DNA of 64,000 nt from Gemmatimonadota bacterium (GCA_015664885.1 DQPL01000098.1:1-64000), one strand, 5' to 3'. Shown: positions 16,111 through 26,012, counted from the stretch's first letter. Notes: generated by a model from the sequence alone, not told the origin. Made by a program: numbers and translations.

Positions 16111-18635
16111 AAATCGAAGCCTGCGGCAGCGACGACCGCCATGAAGAGCACCAAGCTGATCCAGATGCTCGTACGCACCAGCGCCGACTCGTACACCATC
16201 TCGACAGTGTGCTGCCCCGTGGGGATCGGTACGGCACGAAGGCTATGGTAAGCGCGCAAAACGGGCTGCTCGGCGCCGTTGACTGTGGCCTTCCATGCTG
16301 GGAACCAGTTGTCGGAGACCACGAGTAGCGCGGGCTGTTCGGTGGTGACTGAGAAGCGCAATCGGTTCGGGGTTCGCTCCAGCCAGGTCACGTTGCCCTC
16401 CACCGCCCCCCCCTGCAGTGCCAACGCGGGAGCCTCGGTCAGCACCACTTCCGTCTCCGGGTCGAAGTCGGGTGAGAGCATGTAAGGGACCGCCTCTTCG
16501 TCCGACTTGATCACAGCGCCGCCCACCAGGCGCGCACGCGGGAGCGCGGGCTCGAGAAAGACGGTTTCGTACGCACGACCGTCGTTGAGCTGAGTGCGCG
16601 AGAAGACAGGTCCCTCGATCGACTGCCCGACTTCGTAGTCGGGCCACAGCCAATACTTCACGTTGAGTAGCCGGCGGATGTTGCCGTTGAAGAGGTTCTC
16701 CGGTACCCCCGACCCGACCATCCCGATCAACTCACGGTAGCGCAGAAGGTCGTTGGGGTGATGCCCGGCGACGAGCTCGATGCCGTGCATTGCCGGCGTC
16801 ACGTCCTGCCCCGACTGACGAAACGAGAAGAGCCGATAGGGCTCATCGCGTCCGTCTTCCTGATTCAGGATCGCCTGAATGTTGGTATCCGGAGTCGACC
16901 ATGTCTCGAAGTCGTAAGGCTGGATGAAGGTATTCGATATGCGCAGTTCATCCGCCACGACGAGCAGCACAAGCCCCGCGAGAAGGGCCTTCGGGGCCAG
17001 GTAGGCGGCACGGACGGCCCAGGTCAGGCCGGCGAACGCCAGGGCCAGGACGAGCGCGATCAATGCGCCTCGCCCGATGAAGGGTAGCAGTTCGCTCTCC
17101 ATGAGCTGGAGGCGGCCCGCGTCGACGCCTGCGTACACGGTCGAGCTCCAGACGGACGTCAGAAGCCCGGATGCCGCAAGCATGGCCAAGACCCCCAGCG
17201 CGGCTGATGCGCCCCAGAGCACGCGCATGACGCTTCGCCAGCCGTCGTCGTCGTCTTCACGGACGGCGGTGAAGATGCGGTCAGCACCCAGGCCGGCCAG
17301 GGTCGCCACCGCAAAGCCGAATAGGAACATCACCTGCGCTGGAGCCCTGAACAGACTGATACCAGGCACGACCTCGTATAGGACTCGCCAAATCGGCGTG
17401 TGGGCCCCGAGCGCGAATAGGAATGCCAGCGCCCCCAGCCCGGTGAAAAACCAACGAAGCCTCGAACGGGCGCCACCGGCGAACGAGACGGCCGCGAGGA
17501 GCAGCAGCACGAGACCGGCATACTCGTGGTTGTTCTTGAACGCGTTCCGGCCCCAGTAGGTGTTCTGGGCCCAGTCTGCTGTGCCCCGCGCGTTGTTACC
17601 CGCGAACTCGGGGATGACCATTGCCATGGCTTCCTCGGGGTGCATGGCCCACGAGCCCGACCAGGCGACGCTCACTTCACCTTCGGCTGCTCGGGACGTC
17701 TGTACACGACGTGAGTCCTTGGTCGCGTAGTCGAACGCCGGGAAGAACTGGAAGCCCGCAACCCCTGCTCCCACGAGCGAAGCCAACAAGAAAAGCGCGA
17801 AACGCATGCCTGCCTTTCGTGGTCTCGAAGCGTTCGGGCCAGTGCTGACGCCGTCGGCGGCATCAGCGACGTGCTCCCTGGCGATCTGTGCCGTCCGGAA
17901 GAAGGCGTATAGTCCGACAGCCGCGAAGAGGAAGTACGCCATCTGGAAATGCGTCGTCGTGATCACGAGTCCGATGACGAGAGCGATCGAGCTGAAGACC
18001 GCCACACGGGGAGCGACGAAGTGGCGCTCGACGGCCCAGAAGAGAAGCGGCGTGAGGGCGATGACGAACATCCTGCCGTCGTGCCCCGGGGTCACCAGGC
18101 TCACGAAGAACGGCGCGAGCATGTAGCCGACACCCGCGATGAGCGCGGCCGGTCGAGACGCACCGATCGAGCGTATCCATCCGAACATGAAAAAGCCGGC
18201 CGCCGCCACATGGATGACCAGCTTCCAGCCGAGCGCGCGAAACGGCTCCATGACCAAGAGCAGGAAGAGCGACGGCGGATAGAACGAGTCGCCTGCGGAG
18301 AGAGCCTCCAGGAACGGCGTGCCGCCCAAGATGTCGGGCGCCCAGCGAGGGAAGGCGCCAAACGTGTGCACCGACTCCGCGTAGAGCGCTCGGGCTACGT
18401 AGCCGAGTCCCAGGGTGTCGCTGCCGAACAGCATCTCATTGCCAAAGACGAAGGTTCGAAAGAGAAGCAATGTGAGCCCGATGAAGAGCGCAGGCGGGAA
18501 CCACGTTGGCACGGTAGGCGGTTCGGTCGATGCAGCGGCTCGGCTAGCGCCCGCGCTGGCGTCTCGTCCCGGCGACCCTTCCGAATCGCCTCGCGGCCTC
18601 TTCGCGTCTCGGTCCTTCCGTCGCTTCTTCGCCAT
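16077..18635 (-). CDS. YfhO-family membrane protein, probable GT-C glycosyltransferase
   Basis: The 852-residue protein has a charged 40-residue cytoplasmic N-terminus, then about a dozen membrane helices. The first periplasmic loop (LFGSDTLGLGY, GGTPF, AGDSFYPPSL) matches YfhO proteins, whose loop acidic residues parallel the GT-C catalytic site. A periplasmic beta-rich domain of about 200 residues follows around 580-810 (PYRLFSF, NVKYWLW, ERTPNRLRFS, LLVVSDNWFPAWKATVNG). A final helix closes the protein. It likely transfers a sugar from a polyprenyl-phosphate donor in the outer leaflet, matching the lipid-phosphate glycosyltransferase nearby. Target unknown. Confidence 0.85.
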   Translation of the reverse strand: MAKKRRKDRDAKRPRGDSEGSPGRDASAGASRAAASTEPPTVPTWFPPALFIGLTLLLFRTFVFGNEMLFGSDTLGLGYVARALYAESVHTFGAFPRWAPDILGGTPFLEALSAGDSFYPPSLFLLLVMEPFRALGWKLVIHVAAAGFFMFGWIRSIGASRPAALIAGVGYMLAPFFVSLVTPGHDGRMFVIALTPLLFWAVERHFVAPRVAVFSSIALVIGLVITTTHFQMAYFLFAAVGLYAFFRTAQIAREHVADAADGVSTGPNASRPRKAGMRFALFLLASLVGAGVAGFQFFPAFDYATKDSRRVQTSRAAEGEVSVAWSGSWAMHPEEAMAMVIPEFAGNNARGTADWAQNTYWGRNAFKNNHEYAGLVLLLLAAVSFAGGARSRLRWFFTGLGALAFLFALGAHTPIWRVLYEVVPGISLFRAPAQVMFLFGFAVATLAGLGADRIFTAVREDDDDGWRSVMRVLWGASAALGVLAMLAASGLLTSVWSSTVYAGVDAGRLQLMESELLPFIGRGALIALVLALAFAGLTWAVRAAYLAPKALLAGLVLLVVADELRISNTFIQPYDFETWSTPDTNIQAILNQEDGRDEPYRLFSFRQSGQDVTPAMHGIELVAGHHPNDLLRYRELIGMVGSGVPENLFNGNIRRLLNVKYWLWPDYEVGQSIEGPVFSRTQLNDGRAYETVFLEPALPRARLVGGAVIKSDEEAVPYMLSPDFDPETEVVLTEAPALALQGGAVEGNVTWLERTPNRLRFSVTTEQPALLVVSDNWFPAWKATVNGAEQPVLRAYHSLRAVPIPTGQHTVEMVYESALVRTSIWISLVLFMAVVAAAGFDLWRGRRTVEAH

Positions 18636-18644
18636 CTCCCCCCG

Positions 18645-19763
18645 CTACGCAGCGTGGCGGCGCGCCACGAGCTCCTCGTAGATCTCCAGATGCCGGTCAG
18701 CGAGGCGGGCGTTGCTCCACTTGTCCAAGACTCGCCTTCGCGCTTCGGCGCCCAAGACCCGCAGCTGACCGCCGCCGAGCAGCTCGATCACCTTCGCCGC
18801 CAGGGACGATGGATCTGCGGGCTCGAACAGACCACCCACCGCGTCACTGACGATCTCGGGCAGTCCACCGACTCGTGAGGCCGCTACCGGCAATTCGCAC
18901 GACATCGCCTCCAACGCCGCGATCGAGGTCGCTTCCATCAGCGATGGGAAGATCGCCAGGTCGCCGGACGAGAGCAGGCCGGGCATTTCCTGATTGGCGC
19001 GCGCGCCCAGGAAGGTCAGGCGGTCGGCGACCCCGAGTTCTGCCGCCAGGGCGGCGAGCTTCTGCCGTTCCGGGCCATCTCCTACGAGCACCGCCTCTGC
19101 GTCGATTTCGCGTGTGATGAGGGGCATCGCACGCACGAAGTATTCGACGCCGTTCTTGTGGAAGAGCCTACGCGGCACGATCAGACGCACGCGCCCTTCG
19201 GCAGGCGCGGGCAGAGACGGCTCCACACGCTGAAAGAACGAAGTCTCCACTCCGTTGGTGAGTGACTCGACTCGCACGTCGGGAGCGATGCCTTCGCCCA
19301 CCGAAGCGATCTCCACACTAGCGGCGAGGTTGTGGTCCGCGGCCTCCAGAAAACGCTTGAAGATGGGACGCCAGAATGGCGACTCAGCTCGCTTGAGGAA
19401 GTGACTCGTATGGTAGGTCGTGACGATCGGCGCCTTGCCCACTCGCTGCGCGACCATGCACGGAAGAACCGATGCGATGTCCTGTGCGTGAAGGACGTCG
19501 GCGGAGCGAGCGAGGGCACCGAACCGGGGCATCGAGAAGAAGGCATGGGCGGCCCAACCCGGTGCGTTGCGCGCGGGCATCCAGGTGCGCCAGACACGGA
19601 CGCCGCCCATGATCTCATGATCCGGTAGTCCAGGTTGAGAGCGAGACGTCACCATGTCCACCTGGTGACCGCGTTCGGCGAGTGCCCGGCACAGGTAGTA
19701 GACATGGCTCTCGAGGCCACCGACTTCGGGAGGAAAGTATACGCAGTGCATGAGGATGTTCAC
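18645..19763 (-). CDS. GT4 family glycosyltransferase
   Basis: The 372-residue protein shows a two-Rossmann GT-B layout. It opens with MHCVYFPPEVGGLESHVYYL, the glycine-rich acceptor loop. The donor domain has VPRRLFHKNGVEYFVRAM, VGDGPERQKL and FPSLMEATSIAALEAMSC with the E-x7-E motif. It is a retaining GT4 enzyme that adds a hexose from a nucleotide sugar to a growing glycan on the cytoplasmic face. It overlaps the stop of the 2-epimerase gene by ATGA (19760-19763), which implies work on the same surface glycan. Confidence 0.88.
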   Translation of the reverse strand: MNILMHCVYFPPEVGGLESHVYYLCRALAERGHQVDMVTSRSQPGLPDHEIMGGVRVWRTWMPARNAPGWAAHAFFSMPRFGALARSADVLHAQDIASVLPCMVAQRVGKAPIVTTYHTSHFLKRAESPFWRPIFKRFLEAADHNLAASVEIASVGEGIAPDVRVESLTNGVETSFFQRVEPSLPAPAEGRVRLIVPRRLFHKNGVEYFVRAMPLITREIDAEAVLVGDGPERQKLAALAAELGVADRLTFLGARANQEMPGLLSSGDLAIFPSLMEATSIAALEAMSCELPVAASRVGGLPEIVSDAVGGLFEPADPSSLAAKVIELLGGGQLRVLGAEARRRVLDKWSNARLADRHLEIYEELVARRHAA

Positions 19764-20920
19764 GCGCTCCAGTCCTCCAAGGAGCGCGCACGCCCGAGCA
19801 GGTCGGAGACCACGATGTCCGCGATGCGAGCGCCGGCTCGGCCGTCCCCATAAGGGTTGATGGCGGGTGTGTCAGCGGCCGACCGAGCAAGGGCGGCGCG
19901 ACTGCGCTCCAGTATCAGGTCGCGGTCCGTGCCCACCAGTTCCGCCACACCTGCCTCGATACCCTCCGGACGCTCGGTCACCTCACGCAATACCAGAACG
20001 GGCACGCCGAAGGCCGGAGCCTCCTCTTGAATGCCGCCGGAGTCGGTCAGCACGAGCGCGGCCGACGAGAGCGCCGCGACCAGGTCGAGATAGCCCACGG
20101 GCTCGATGAGGTGGATGCGCTCATGGTCCGAGAGCAGTTCGCGCGCGGGTTCTACGACGTTTGGGTTCGGATGCACCGGATACACGATCTCGATGTCGCC
20201 GATCTCATCCGCGAGCGCGCGCACCGCCCCGAACACGTCACGGATGGGCGCGCCGAACGATTCACGCCGGTGAGCGGTTAACAGTACCAACCTACGCTCA
20301 CCCTGAATAGCAGCGCGCAGGACCTCGTTCTCGATCGGTCTCTCTTGCGCGGCCACGCTGTGCAGCGCATCGACAACCGTGTTTCCAGTGACGTAGACCT
20401 GCTCTGCCGGCACGCCTTCGGCGAGTAGAGCGGCCTGGGCGTGCGCAGTCGGCGCGAAGTAGTAGTCGGAGACCACATCCGTCAGACGCCGGAAGATTTC
20501 CTCCGGGAACGGAGCCCATTTGTCCTTGGTGCGTAGGCCGGCCTCGACGTGCCCGACCTTGACCCGCTCGAAGAATCCCACGAGCGACCCCGTGAAGACC
20601 GTGGCGGTATCGCCCTGCACCAGCAACGCATCGGGCCTGAACTCCTGTACGACGCCACGCAGACCCTTGAGCGCGCCCTGAACCACGTCGTAGAGGGTTT
20701 GGCCCTCTTTCATGATGCCCAAGTCGTAGTCGGGGTTCAGTCGGAACGCCTCAAGGACCTGATCGACGAGCTGCGTGTGTTGGCCGGTAAGCACGACGCG
20801 CGTTTCGACGTCGGCGGCGTAGTTGCGCAGCGCCTCGACGACCGGGGCCATCTTTATCGCTTCGGGTCGAGTCCCCACGACGACGAGGACTCGACGGGAC
20901 ACCCCGACCTGATCATTCAA
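19760..20920 (-). CDS. wecB: UDP-N-acetylglucosamine 2-epimerase (non-hydrolysing)
   Basis: The protein interconverts UDP-GlcNAc and UDP-ManNAc for surface glycan synthesis. VVVGTRPEAIKMAPVVEAL is the WecB opening, and GDTATVFTGSL, HVEAGLRT, PFPEEIFRRL, TAHRRESFG, VHPNPNV and TDSGGIQEEAPAFGVPVLV follow in family order. The start is set at TTG 20920, whose last bases overlap the upstream stop. GTG 20902 would give a shorter N-terminus just before the first strand and is equally reasonable. A longer ATG frame to 21025 overlaps the upstream gene with arginine-rich noise. The length of about 385 residues is normal. Confidence 0.92.
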   Translation of the reverse strand: MNDQVGVSRRVLVVVGTRPEAIKMAPVVEALRNYAADVETRVVLTGQHTQLVDQVLEAFRLNPDYDLGIMKEGQTLYDVVQGALKGLRGVVQEFRPDALLVQGDTATVFTGSLVGFFERVKVGHVEAGLRTKDKWAPFPEEIFRRLTDVVSDYYFAPTAHAQAALLAEGVPAEQVYVTGNTVVDALHSVAAQERPIENEVLRAAIQGERRLVLLTAHRRESFGAPIRDVFGAVRALADEIGDIEIVYPVHPNPNVVEPARELLSDHERIHLIEPVGYLDLVAALSSAALVLTDSGGIQEEAPAFGVPVLVLREVTERPEGIEAGVAELVGTDRDLILERSRAALARSAADTPAINPYGDGRAGARIADIVVSDLLGRARSLEDWSA

Positions 20921-21867
20921 TTCGGTCGTCCCTGCTTCTTCAGCGCGTCGAGCTCGTCCCGCACCTGTGCGATCTGCTCCGAGACGAGCCCGAAGCCTAC
21001 CAGTAGGAAGCCGAGCGTCTCGCACAGCATCACCAGATACAGAAGCGGCCGGTACCCCATGGGCGGGATGTACGGCTCGAAGCCCAACATGGGGTGCACG
21101 AAGCGGAGGTAGCTCGTCACTCCCGCGACGAGAATTCCCAGTCCCGCCAGCAGCATGCCGCTTGCGCCAAACAGCAGCAGTGGCTTGCGCGAGAACATCA
21201 ACAGGAATCCCACGGAAACAAGGTCGAGCAGCCCGACGATGATTCGAAACGGGCCGGTGAACTTGGATTCTCCTGCCCGCCTGGGGTGCAGCTCAATATC
21301 GATCTCGCTCACGGTTGCACCACGAGCGTGCGCCAGCACCACGAAGAATCGGTGCCAGTCATGGCGTAGCGTGAGTCCGTCGAGCACGTCTCGGTGGAAC
21401 GCCTTCATGGAATTGAGATCAGAAACCGGTACTGAGAAGACTCTCCGGGAGAGCCGGTTGTAGATCGAGGAGACCGCTCTCTTCTTGTATGCACCCATCT
21501 TGCGTCCGGTCACGATATCGAAGCCTTCCGCGAGTTGCTTGAGGAAGCGCGGGATCTCGTCCGGAGAGTGTTGCAGGTCCGCGTCGAAAAGCACGAGATA
21601 GCTCTTGTCGGTCGAAGCCGCCCCGGTGACCACCGCCTCGGTCTTTCCTTGGTTCGTCTTGTGTCGCACGACCTTGAACGCTTGCCACCCGTCGGCCTCC
21701 TCGCGCGCGAGCGACGCGGTGTCATCCGTGGACCCGTCGTCGACCAATACGACCTCACCGTCCAGCCCGTGGCGTTCGAATGCCTGCCTAAGCTCTCGTA
21801 CAAGATCTTTGATGACGGGTGCTTCGTTGTATGCAGGGACGATGACGGCGAAGTCGCTCTTCGTCAT
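20917..21867 (-). CDS. GT2 glycosyltransferase with C-terminal membrane helices
   Basis: The 316-residue protein starts FAVIVPAYNEAPVIKDL, has VLVDDGSTDDTASL and the metal motif LFDADLQHSPDEI, and ends with at least two long hydrophobic segments from about residue 230 (FRIIVGLLDLVSVGFLLMFS, then LFGASGMLLAGLGILVAGV). This matches the GtrB/ArnC-type polyprenyl-phosphate glycosyltransferases. It overlaps rpoN by ATGA (21864-21867) and the 2-epimerase by a few bases. It would make a lipid-phosphate sugar donor at the inner membrane. Confidence 0.87.
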   Translation of the reverse strand: MTKSDFAVIVPAYNEAPVIKDLVRELRQAFERHGLDGEVVLVDDGSTDDTASLAREEADGWQAFKVVRHKTNQGKTEAVVTGAASTDKSYLVLFDADLQHSPDEIPRFLKQLAEGFDIVTGRKMGAYKKRAVSSIYNRLSRRVFSVPVSDLNSMKAFHRDVLDGLTLRHDWHRFFVVLAHARGATVSEIDIELHPRRAGESKFTGPFRIIVGLLDLVSVGFLLMFSRKPLLLFGASGMLLAGLGILVAGVTSYLRFVHPMLGFEPYIPPMGYRPLLYLVMLCETLGFLLVGFGLVSEQIAQVRDELDALKKQGRPN

Positions 21868-23369
21868 ACGCGCTTGCGCATCCGGGCAGGCAGGACCCCG
21901 AGTTGGTCCCGGTACTTGGCCACTGTGCGGCGAGCGATCTTCACGCCGTCGATCATGAGCAACTTCACGATCGCCTGATCGGTGAGCGGCTTGGCGGTGT
22001 CTTCGTCTGCGACGAGGCTCTTGATCTTGTCCTTCACGCCGCGCGCCGAGATGTCCTCGCCACTCGTCGTGGAGAGGCCACTCGAGAAGAAGTACTTGAG
22101 TGAATACACGCCGCGCGGCGTCTGCACGTACTTCTTGTTGGTCACCCGAGAAACAGTCGACTCGTGCATCTCGATGTAGTCGGCGACTTCGCGCAGCGTG
22201 AGGGGCTTGAGGTGTTGCACGCCTCGTTCGAAGAAGTCGCGCTGACGGTCTACGATAAAGTTCATGACCTTGAGCATGGTCTGACGGCGCTGCTCGATGG
22301 CCTGAATCATCCAGTGGGCCGAATTCAATCTGCTGGAGATGAACTCCTTGTTCTCGCCCGTGAACTGCTTCTTGTCCTGGGCGATTTCGCGGTAGCTCTG
22401 CGCAATGCGCAGCCTGGGCAAGCTCGTGTCGTTGGCGAAGACCATGTACTCACCATCGATCTCCTCGACAATGAGGTCCGGCACGACATACTGCTCCTGC
22501 TCCGGCGAGTACTTGAGCCCTGGCTTGGGATCGAGATGGCTGATGGCGTCCGCGGCGTCCTGCACCTCGATCGGCTGCACACCCAGCACCTTGGCGAGCT
22601 CTGTCCAACGATGGTTGAAGAGAGCGTCGAAGTGGTCGCGCACGATCACGTAGGTGAGCTCGTCCTGCTCGTCCCTCATCCCGAGCTGGATGAGGATCGA
22701 TTCACGAACGTCGCGAGCCGCGATGCCCGGCGGGTCGAACGCCTGGATGACCTTGAGCATCGCTTCGGCTTCTTTGAGCACGTAGGGCCGGAAGAGCGTC
22801 GCGATTTCCTCAAGCTCCGCGGCGCGCTCGGCCTGGTCATCAATCGACTCCGCGGTCGCGATCGCGGTGGGCCGCACCTCGGCTAGCCAACCGTTCACTC
22901 CCGTCACCGCTTCATCGAGCCCACACGCGAGCATGCCGTCGTCGTTGATGTTGCCGACGATCTCCTCGCCCATGCGGACTTCTCGTTCCGACAGCGAAAG
23001 CAGGTGCAACTGGTCTTGCAGATGATCGTGCAAGTCCCGCGTATCGACCGGCGTACGCTCGAAGTGTTCGGTCTGCTCGTACTGCGCGCGTCGACCCCCG
23101 ACTTCGAAACCGTCGAGCAGAATTTTCTCCCAGTCGATGCCGTCGTCGCCCAGGAGTTCGTCGTCGGCGTCGTCCTTGAGTTCGACTTCCTGCTCGACGT
23201 CCGCGTCGCCCATCTCCAGCAGAGGGTTCTCCGAGACCTCCTGCTTCAGGTATTGCTCCAGGTCCAGCATGGGCATGTAGACCAACTCCATCGCCTGATA
23301 TAGGCGTGGGTTGATGCGCATCTCCTGTCGGAGTTGCGCGCTCTGATGAAGCTTGAGGAACTGGCTCAT
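21864..23369 (-). CDS. rpoN: RNA polymerase sigma-54 factor
   Basis: The 501-residue protein has all three sigma-54 regions. Region I is glutamine/leucine-rich (LKLHQSAQLRQEMRINPRLY). An acidic linker around residues 60-90 is region II. The core-binding and DNA-binding part has LTLREVADYIEMHESTVSRV and the RpoN box ARRTVAKYR near residues 478-486. It directs RNA polymerase to -24/-12 promoters with enhancer-binding ATPases, none of which are encoded in this window. As in many bacteria it directly follows lptB (19 bases between them). A PtsN-like EIIA, often its neighbour elsewhere, lies 26 kb away here. Confidence 0.97.
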   Translation of the reverse strand: MSQFLKLHQSAQLRQEMRINPRLYQAMELVYMPMLDLEQYLKQEVSENPLLEMGDADVEQEVELKDDADDELLGDDGIDWEKILLDGFEVGGRRAQYEQTEHFERTPVDTRDLHDHLQDQLHLLSLSEREVRMGEEIVGNINDDGMLACGLDEAVTGVNGWLAEVRPTAIATAESIDDQAERAAELEEIATLFRPYVLKEAEAMLKVIQAFDPPGIAARDVRESILIQLGMRDEQDELTYVIVRDHFDALFNHRWTELAKVLGVQPIEVQDAADAISHLDPKPGLKYSPEQEQYVVPDLIVEEIDGEYMVFANDTSLPRLRIAQSYREIAQDKKQFTGENKEFISSRLNSAHWMIQAIEQRRQTMLKVMNFIVDRQRDFFERGVQHLKPLTLREVADYIEMHESTVSRVTNKKYVQTPRGVYSLKYFFSSGLSTTSGEDISARGVKDKIKSLVADEDTAKPLTDQAIVKLLMIDGVKIARRTVAKYRDQLGVLPARMRKRV

Positions 23370-23388
23370 CGATGACTCAGACCCCTAC

Positions 23389-24174
23389 TTAAACCCCGGC
23401 TGGCTCCGGATACCGGGCCCGCATGCGTGCCGTCAGCGTGGGGCCAAGGTAAATCTCGGCAACTTCATCGTTCCACACCAACTCTGAGACGGTCCCACTC
23501 ACTCGGATGCGTCCTTCATACATGATGTATGCCCGGTCCACGATCTCAAGCGTTTGCTCGACGTTGTGGTCCGAGATGATGACGCCGATGTCGCGGTCCT
23601 TTAGCCCCCGCACAATCTGTTGGATGTCGTTGACCGCGATCGGATCGATGCCTGCGAACGGCTCGTCGAGAAGCATGAACTTGGGCCGCTGAACGAGGGC
23701 ACGTGTGATCTCGAGCCTACGGCGCTCGCCGCCGGAGAGTGAGTACGCCTTGTGCTTTCGGAGCTGCTCGAGGCCCAGCTCGCCAAGCAGTTGATCGAGG
23801 CGCTCGCGCTGCGCCGCCTTGGGCAGCTTTAGCGTCTCCAGGATCGCGAGCACATTCTCTTCGACCGTGAGGCGTCGGAAGACCGACGGCTCTTGGGCCA
23901 AGTAGCCGATGCCGCGTCGGGCGCGGCGGTACATCGGCGTGTTTGTGAGGTCGTCTCCGTCCAGGTGAACCGTGCCGGAATGAGGGGGGATCAGCCCGAC
24001 CATCATGTAGAAGGTCGTGGTCTTTCCTGCCCCGTTCGGTCCCAACAGGCCAACGATCTCTCCTTGGCGTACGGTCAGATCGACCTCATTCACGACCTTG
24101 CGCCGCCGGTAAATCTTGGTGAGGCCCTCTCCGGAGAGACGGCTTTCCGTGCCCGGGTTCTCGGCGTCCGTCAC
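23389..24174 (-). CDS. lptB: LPS export ABC transporter ATPase LptB
   Basis: The 261-residue ATPase has Walker A GPNGAGKTT, signature LSGGERRR, Walker B FMLLDEPFAG and the switch region IISDHNVEQTL. The composition and the downstream rpoN are characteristic of LptB rather than branched-chain amino-acid transport ATPases. LptB powers extraction of LPS from the inner membrane through LptFG toward the LptC-LptA bridge; lptF and lptG are not in the window. A short N-terminal extension precedes the first strand. The start overlaps the lptA-like gene by ATGA. Confidence 0.95.
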   Translation of the reverse strand: MTDAENPGTESRLSGEGLTKIYRRRKVVNEVDLTVRQGEIVGLLGPNGAGKTTTFYMMVGLIPPHSGTVHLDGDDLTNTPMYRRARRGIGYLAQEPSVFRRLTVEENVLAILETLKLPKAAQRERLDQLLGELGLEQLRKHKAYSLSGGERRRLEITRALVQRPKFMLLDEPFAGIDPIAVNDIQQIVRGLKDRDIGVIISDHNVEQTLEIVDRAYIMYEGRIRVSGTVSELVWNDEVAEIYLGPTLTARMRARYPEPAGV

Positions 24175-26000
24175 GAGCCACTCCCTGGATGATGAGTTGC
24201 GGCCGATTCCCTGACGTGGGGGCGGCCATCAGATGAACGTGTAGGCGAGTCCGGCGCGCGCGAAGGATCCGGTGGCTGGGTACCCGGGGGCGAGCCACCC
24301 ACCGTGGTGGTGTCGCTGGCGGTGGCCGTGTCTCCGACGGTTGCTGTGTCGATTGGCTCGGCCTCGGCGGCGAGGCTGTCCTCGACTCTCGGCACCGGCT
24401 CGAGATGCATGCCTCGCGTTTGGCCCGTCACCTCCATGTAGTCCACCTCGCCGTCTGCCATGATGATCGCGATCTCGTCGCCGAGCACATAGTGCACGGC
24501 GGGGGCGTCGACACCCGCAACCCCGGTTGTGTCCGCCGGCGGCAGCCGGTACAGACTGCGCGCGTCGCCGCGCGCGACGATCTTGTCGATCCGGTACGCT
24601 GACTGCGCCGTGTCCGCAGCCAGCGGTTCGCCCTCGGCGGCATCCACGACAGACTCGACGCGATCGAGCGTGTCCACAGGCACGAACGTTACGATGACCG
24701 TATCGCCCTCCAGCCAGTCGGTACGCGCGACCTCCGGCAACAGGTCCACGTTCAAGGAGTCGCGAGCGCGCGAGACGCTACGCGCCGTACCTCCAGCGAA
24801 GATCCTTTGCAGAGCCTCGCCGGGTGCGATCACCTCGATCGAGTCCGCTGTGAGCTCGAAGTCATCGGCTTCGGCGAGGGGCCGAGCAGCTGAGGTGTCG
24901 GCCGCCACGGCCTCAGGGGCCGCTGGAGCCATCACGGCGATGAGACGCTGCAGCAGATCATCGATCAAGTAGATGCGGATCTCGGGCGACGTGAGCACCA
25001 GCTCTTCACCGGTCAGCACCGCGTCGTGAACGGCCTGCACCTGGTCGATATCGTCACCGTCCATCCCGAGCGTGATCGTCCCCCCGACCAGATCGTAGGT
25101 GGGTCCATCGACCCGAGCCGATCCTTGAAGCAGGATTCGGCCAGCCACCTGATCGTATTCGACGCTATCCGCGAAGGCATTGAGTGAGTCCCGCTCGATC
25201 TCGACGTTGCCGGTCGCACGGAAATAGCCGTCACCCTGGATGAAGATTCGGTCGCCGTCGACGATGTAGGGCGAGCCCGGCTCCACTTCGTCGAGCTCGT
25301 CTGGTGCGGTCGCGATCGGTTCAGTTTCGGCCGGATTGGGAAGGTCCGGTGCGACGGGATCGAGCACGACCGGCGCCTCGGCCAGGGCAGCCGCACCGGT
25401 CGAGTCGGCCCCGATCGTCGTAGAGTCGGCCCCGATCGTCGTGGAGTCGGCTGCGGTAGAATCTGCCGGCGTCGCCTCGACCACTTCCGGCCTGCGCGCT
25501 GCCGGCTTCATTTGCAGGACCGCGTGAGGCCGAAGGCCATCCTCCGCGGTGGTCACGGTCATTTGCTGCTCGTCACGGAAGTCCGTGACTCGCAGATAGA
25601 CCAAATTCCCGTTCTGGATTGTGAAGCCCTGGACGGTGTCCTGGACGAAGACGTGACCGTGGGCCTGCAGTCGACCCTGCTGGGGGAAGTACCGGGCTTC
25701 GTCTGCGTTTAATTCCCCGTTGGCGTCCATGAAGCGCACTGCCCCCATCAAGTGTTGGAGACCCTGGGCGGAGTACTCCACTGCAGAATCGGCCCAGATC
25801 TCGACATCGTCCCGGCACAGCATATGGGGGCTACCGACGTAGGTAATCGTGGCACCGCCCGTGAGCGTGGTGAACTGCATGTCGCGCGTCGGGGCCACGA
25901 ACTCGCAGTCCTCCTGCGCTGCCACACCCAGGGGGACCAGCGTGCAGGCCACCAAGACCAGCCCGGCGGGCCTCCAGCGATCGGGAGCAAGGAAGGACAT
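24171..26000 (-). CDS. Oversized LptA/OstA-like periplasmic LPS transport protein
   Basis: The 609-residue protein is about three times the length of E. coli LptA. A signal peptide ends near VAAQ (residue 28). OstA-like beta-jellyroll repeats are visible at about 45-150 (GGATITYVGSPHMLCRDDVEIWADSAVEY in pieces) and again around 245-330 (RIFIQGDGYFRATGNVEIER and DGPTYDLVGG). Later strands around 380-540 include VDYMEVTGQTRGM. Between them lie low-complexity Ala/Asp/Ser/Thr/Pro linkers, including tandem STTIGAD units, and the C-terminus is a disordered Thr/Pro/Ser tail. Position between lptC and lptB supports an LPS bridge role. A second OstA-like function within one chain is possible. Confidence 0.75.
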   Translation of the reverse strand: MSFLAPDRWRPAGLVLVACTLVPLGVAAQEDCEFVAPTRDMQFTTLTGGATITYVGSPHMLCRDDVEIWADSAVEYSAQGLQHLMGAVRFMDANGELNADEARYFPQQGRLQAHGHVFVQDTVQGFTIQNGNLVYLRVTDFRDEQQMTVTTAEDGLRPHAVLQMKPAARRPEVVEATPADSTAADSTTIGADSTTIGADSTGAAALAEAPVVLDPVAPDLPNPAETEPIATAPDELDEVEPGSPYIVDGDRIFIQGDGYFRATGNVEIERDSLNAFADSVEYDQVAGRILLQGSARVDGPTYDLVGGTITLGMDGDDIDQVQAVHDAVLTGEELVLTSPEIRIYLIDDLLQRLIAVMAPAAPEAVAADTSAARPLAEADDFELTADSIEVIAPGEALQRIFAGGTARSVSRARDSLNVDLLPEVARTDWLEGDTVIVTFVPVDTLDRVESVVDAAEGEPLAADTAQSAYRIDKIVARGDARSLYRLPPADTTGVAGVDAPAVHYVLGDEIAIIMADGEVDYMEVTGQTRGMHLEPVPRVEDSLAAEAEPIDTATVGDTATASDTTTVGGSPPGTQPPDPSRAPDSPTRSSDGRPHVRESAATHHPGSGS

Positions 26001-26012
26001 TGGCGCCGGAAC

